Source: Actinomycetota bacterium
GTDB taxonomy: Bacteria; Actinomycetota; Actinomycetes; Streptosporangiales; Streptosporangiaceae
Length of the DNA: 6,627 nt
Direction: 5' to 3'
Assembly: GCA_003140115.1 (NCBI GenBank)
Contig: PLIQ01000084.1
Span: 1 to 6,627, forward strand
Shown here: positions 4,994-6,627 of the stretch, piece by piece
Layout: every line of letters starts with the position of its first letter
How positions within the stretch are numbered: position 1 is the stretch's first letter
Made by a program: the position numbers and the translations under genes
The notes under the pieces: generated by a model
Told to the model about the DNA's origin: nothing
What the model saw: only the letters and a program-made list of their open reading frames with translations
Databases searched by the model: none

Positions 4994-6265
4994 TCAGGAG
5001 GCCGACCGGGAGCGGACCTGCAGCGGCATGCGGGGGGGCGGGGCCACCGTGGCGCCGCGCATGTACGGTCGCATGGTGAACGAGGGCACGGGGTTGAATT
5101 CGCGGCTGAGTATCAGCTGGCCGAGGACGACGGCCAGCTGATAGCGCGCGAACTCGGCGCCCACGCACCGACGGGTGCCGCCGCCGAACGGGAAGAAGAT
5201 GAACGGCGAGGGGGACCCGGTCAGGAAGCGCTCTGGCTCGAATTCGTCTGGCCGCTCCCAGGCCCGGGAGCGGTGCGCGACGTAGATGCTCGCACCCATG
5301 GTGGTTCCGGCCGGGAGATGATGCCTTCCGGGAAGCTCCCGGACAGCTCCTCGAACAGCCGCTGCTGCGCGGCCGGGGTGGCGGCGAGGTGGTGCAGCGC
5401 CCAGGCGAGGGTGGTAGCGGTGGTCTCGTGGCCGGCCATCAGCAGCGTGAGGACCTCATCGTTGATCTCCTCGTCGGTCAGGCCGGCGCCGGCCTCATCC
5501 TTGGTATCTGCGAGCATCCCCAGGATGGTGCCTTCGTACCGGGGATCGCCGTCCCGGCACGCGGCGATCTCCGCGTACACCGCCCGGCAGATCTTCTCCC
5601 GCGAATCGGCTACCTCACGCCACAGCAGCGTACGCGGGACTGACGAGAGCACCCGGACGGGAAGCGAGATGTCCGCCCGGCGCTACAGCAGCACCCGGAT
5701 CCGGGTGCGGGGTATCAAGGTGCCGGCCATGAACAAAGTCGGCGTCTGCGCCGCGTCCAGGAAGCGTTCCACCTGGTGCCGTAGCCGTTCGGAGTGCACG
5801 CCGTCCGCCTGGCCGAACAGGCACCTGCAGATGACCTCCAGCGTGATCCGGGTCAGGCCGGGCCGGACAATCACGGTATTGCGCCGCGGCCAGCGGGCCA
5901 GCTCGCGTTCGGCCGCCTCGCGCATGATCGCGCCATAGGAGCGCATCCGCTCGCCGTGGAAGACCGGCATCAGCAGCTGCCGCTCCCGCCGGTGTTCTTC
6001 CCCGTCCATGAACAGCACCGACCGGTCCCCGATCACGATCCCCACCAGGTCGTTGGCGTGGGTAAACGCGGTGCGAGGCTGGCTGAAGATCCAGCGCATT
6101 GCTCTCACCGATCAGGACGAACGGTCCCTGGCCGAACATCCGCAGCGTGAATACGTCTCCGTAGTCCCGTCGACAGCGGTCCAGGAGGGTGAATGGGTGT
6201 GTGCCCATCTCGATTAGCTGGCGTACCGGACTCTGCCTTGGGCCGGCCGGCAACGTACTGTTCAT
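4994..6265 (-). pseudogene. Cytochrome P450, broken by frameshift, stop and deletion
   Basis: P450 signatures lie in order on the minus strand but in different frames. The ATG at 6263-6265 has GGAGAG just upstream and begins MNSTLPAGPRQSPV, followed by DRCRRDYGDVFTLR and GPFVLIGESNA. Near 6095-6108 the frame shifts and continues MRWIFSQPRTAF, DRSVLFMDGEEHRRERQLL, MPVFHGERMRSYG and ITLEVICRCLFG. A TAG at 5683-5685 interrupts it after RIRVLL; the same frame then carries LLMAGHETTATTLAW, the I-helix oxygen-binding motif (AGHETT at 5419-5436). Near 5310-5335 the frame changes again, straight to HHLPAGTTMGASIYVAHR, DEFEPERF and the heme motif FGGGTRRCVG (cysteine ligand codon 5165-5167). The K-helix ExxR region normally found between these parts is absent, implying a loss of roughly 35-50 residues. 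The P450 family is certain. As written the gene cannot make a working enzyme; sequence error could explain the single lesions but hardly all three. Confidence 0.9.
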
Positions 6266-6299
6266 GGTCTCTCCAGCGGGAATCACCCAGTTATCTTCG

Positions 6300-6327
6300 A
6301 CCGTAACGCAGGGAATCCCGCAGTCAA
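6300..6327 (-). promoter_or_regulatory. Candidate promoter of the P450-ferredoxin unit
   Basis: On the minus strand TTGACT (6322-6327) and TACGGT (6300-6305) are 16 bases apart, about 28 nt of leader before the P450 ATG. The -35 matches five of six consensus positions; the -10 is weak. The location fits, but the evidence is the pattern only. Confidence 0.4.
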
Positions 6328-6398
6328 CAACTTGGCAGAGAGGGACGCGGCCGCCTGGAACATCAGCACTTTGCCCCCGGTGTAAAGCATAGAGAAAT

Positions 6399-6439
6399 GA
6401 TCTTGGATCGCAGAGATCGTGATCGTGGCCATTTCGATC
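6399..6439. repeat. Cluster of five GATC sites in the divergent region
   Basis: GATC occurs at 6399, 6406, 6415, 6421 and 6436, including a direct GATCGT-GATCGT repeat at 6415-6426. It lies between the P450 promoter and the secreted-protein promoter, so a shared binding site is possible. No known operator is recognised, and chance is not excluded. Confidence 0.3.
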
Positions 6440-6467
6440 AGGTTGCTTCTGGGGAAGGCTTAAACCC

Positions 6468-6496
6468 TTGTGCTCGCCACGCAGCTTCTGTATCTT
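6468..6496 (+). promoter_or_regulatory. Weak candidate promoter for the secreted-protein gene
   Basis: TTGTGC (6468-6473) and TATCTT (6491-6496) are 17 bases apart, in the right orientation, about 40 bases before the GTG at 6539. The -10 matches four positions and the -35 only three. Confidence 0.25.
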
Positions 6497-6538
6497 GTGG
6501 TTTTGCGGGGGTTTGTTTCTGTACAGGGGAGTTGTTTA

Positions 6539-6627
6539 GTGCGGAGATCATCTTCCCGCCTGTTGGGAATACTGTGTGTAATTGCAACAACAGGTGCCAC
6601 CGTCTTCGCCGCCGCCGCGCCTGCGGT
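6539..6627 (+). CDS. Secreted or lipoprotein-like protein, N-terminus only (3' end outside window)
   Basis: A GTG at 6539-6541 follows a strong GGGGAG site (6526-6531) with a seven-base gap. The 29 complete codons visible give a textbook signal peptide: basic start MRRSSSR, hydrophobic core LLGILCVIATTGATVF, then an alanine-rich AAAAPA segment where signal peptidase I could cut. There is no lipobox cysteine in the visible part. The mature protein is not seen, so the function is unknown. It is divergent from the P450 gene. The ribosome site, hydrophobic core and the return of GC-rich codons toward the end make a real gene likely. Confidence 0.7.
   Translation, partial: MRRSSSRLLGILCVIATTGATVFAAAAPA

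Noticed and set aside
4775..5938. Plus-strand frame of 387 codons over the ferredoxin and P450
   Set aside because: It is antisense to recognisable P450 and ferredoxin motifs and has no family features; it stays open only because of base composition.

Overview
The window looks like chromosomal DNA from a high-GC actinomycete. Most codons end in G or C, GTG starts occur, and the gene set fits that group: an F420-type PPOX flavin protein, a one-piece ArsR-SRPBCC regulator, a cytochrome P450 followed by a [3Fe-4S] ferredoxin, and a large LolA/RseB-like protein. I cannot name the species.

Layout. (1) 1-1248, plus: the 3' part of a lipoprotein-carrier-like protein, with its 5' end outside the window. 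(2) 1414-3599, minus: a large FAD-dependent DAO-family oxidoreductase, a very short reading frame that appears frameshifted, and a small PPOX/F420-type oxidoreductase. (3) 3600-3898: a divergent control region. It holds a candidate DAO promoter with a structured leader, and a TTGACA promoter framed by two copies of one inverted repeat. (4) 3899-4684, plus: an ArsR-type helix-turn-helix fused to an AHSA1/SRPBCC ligand-binding domain, the likely owner of that operator. (5) 4735-6265, minus: an intact ferredoxin gene one base downstream of a cytochrome P450 that is clearly broken (frameshift, internal stop, and a deletion that removes the K-helix ExxR motif). (6) 6266-6627: an AT-richer divergent region, then the first 29 codons of a plus-strand secreted protein with a good ribosome binding site and signal peptide.

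How the parts may work together. Three redox functions (DAO flavoenzyme, PPOX protein, P450/ferredoxin pair) surround a regulator whose C-terminal fold usually binds hydrophobic small molecules. This would fit a small-molecule oxidation or detoxification region under ligand-responsive control. That link is inference: only the regulator's own promoter carries the repeat I can see. The P450 branch is dead or badly sequenced as it stands. The region therefore reads as a partly decayed accessory segment, not a complete new system. The most notable signals are the twin operator, the P450 lesions with their effect on the coupled ferredoxin, and the internal domain duplication in the first gene.
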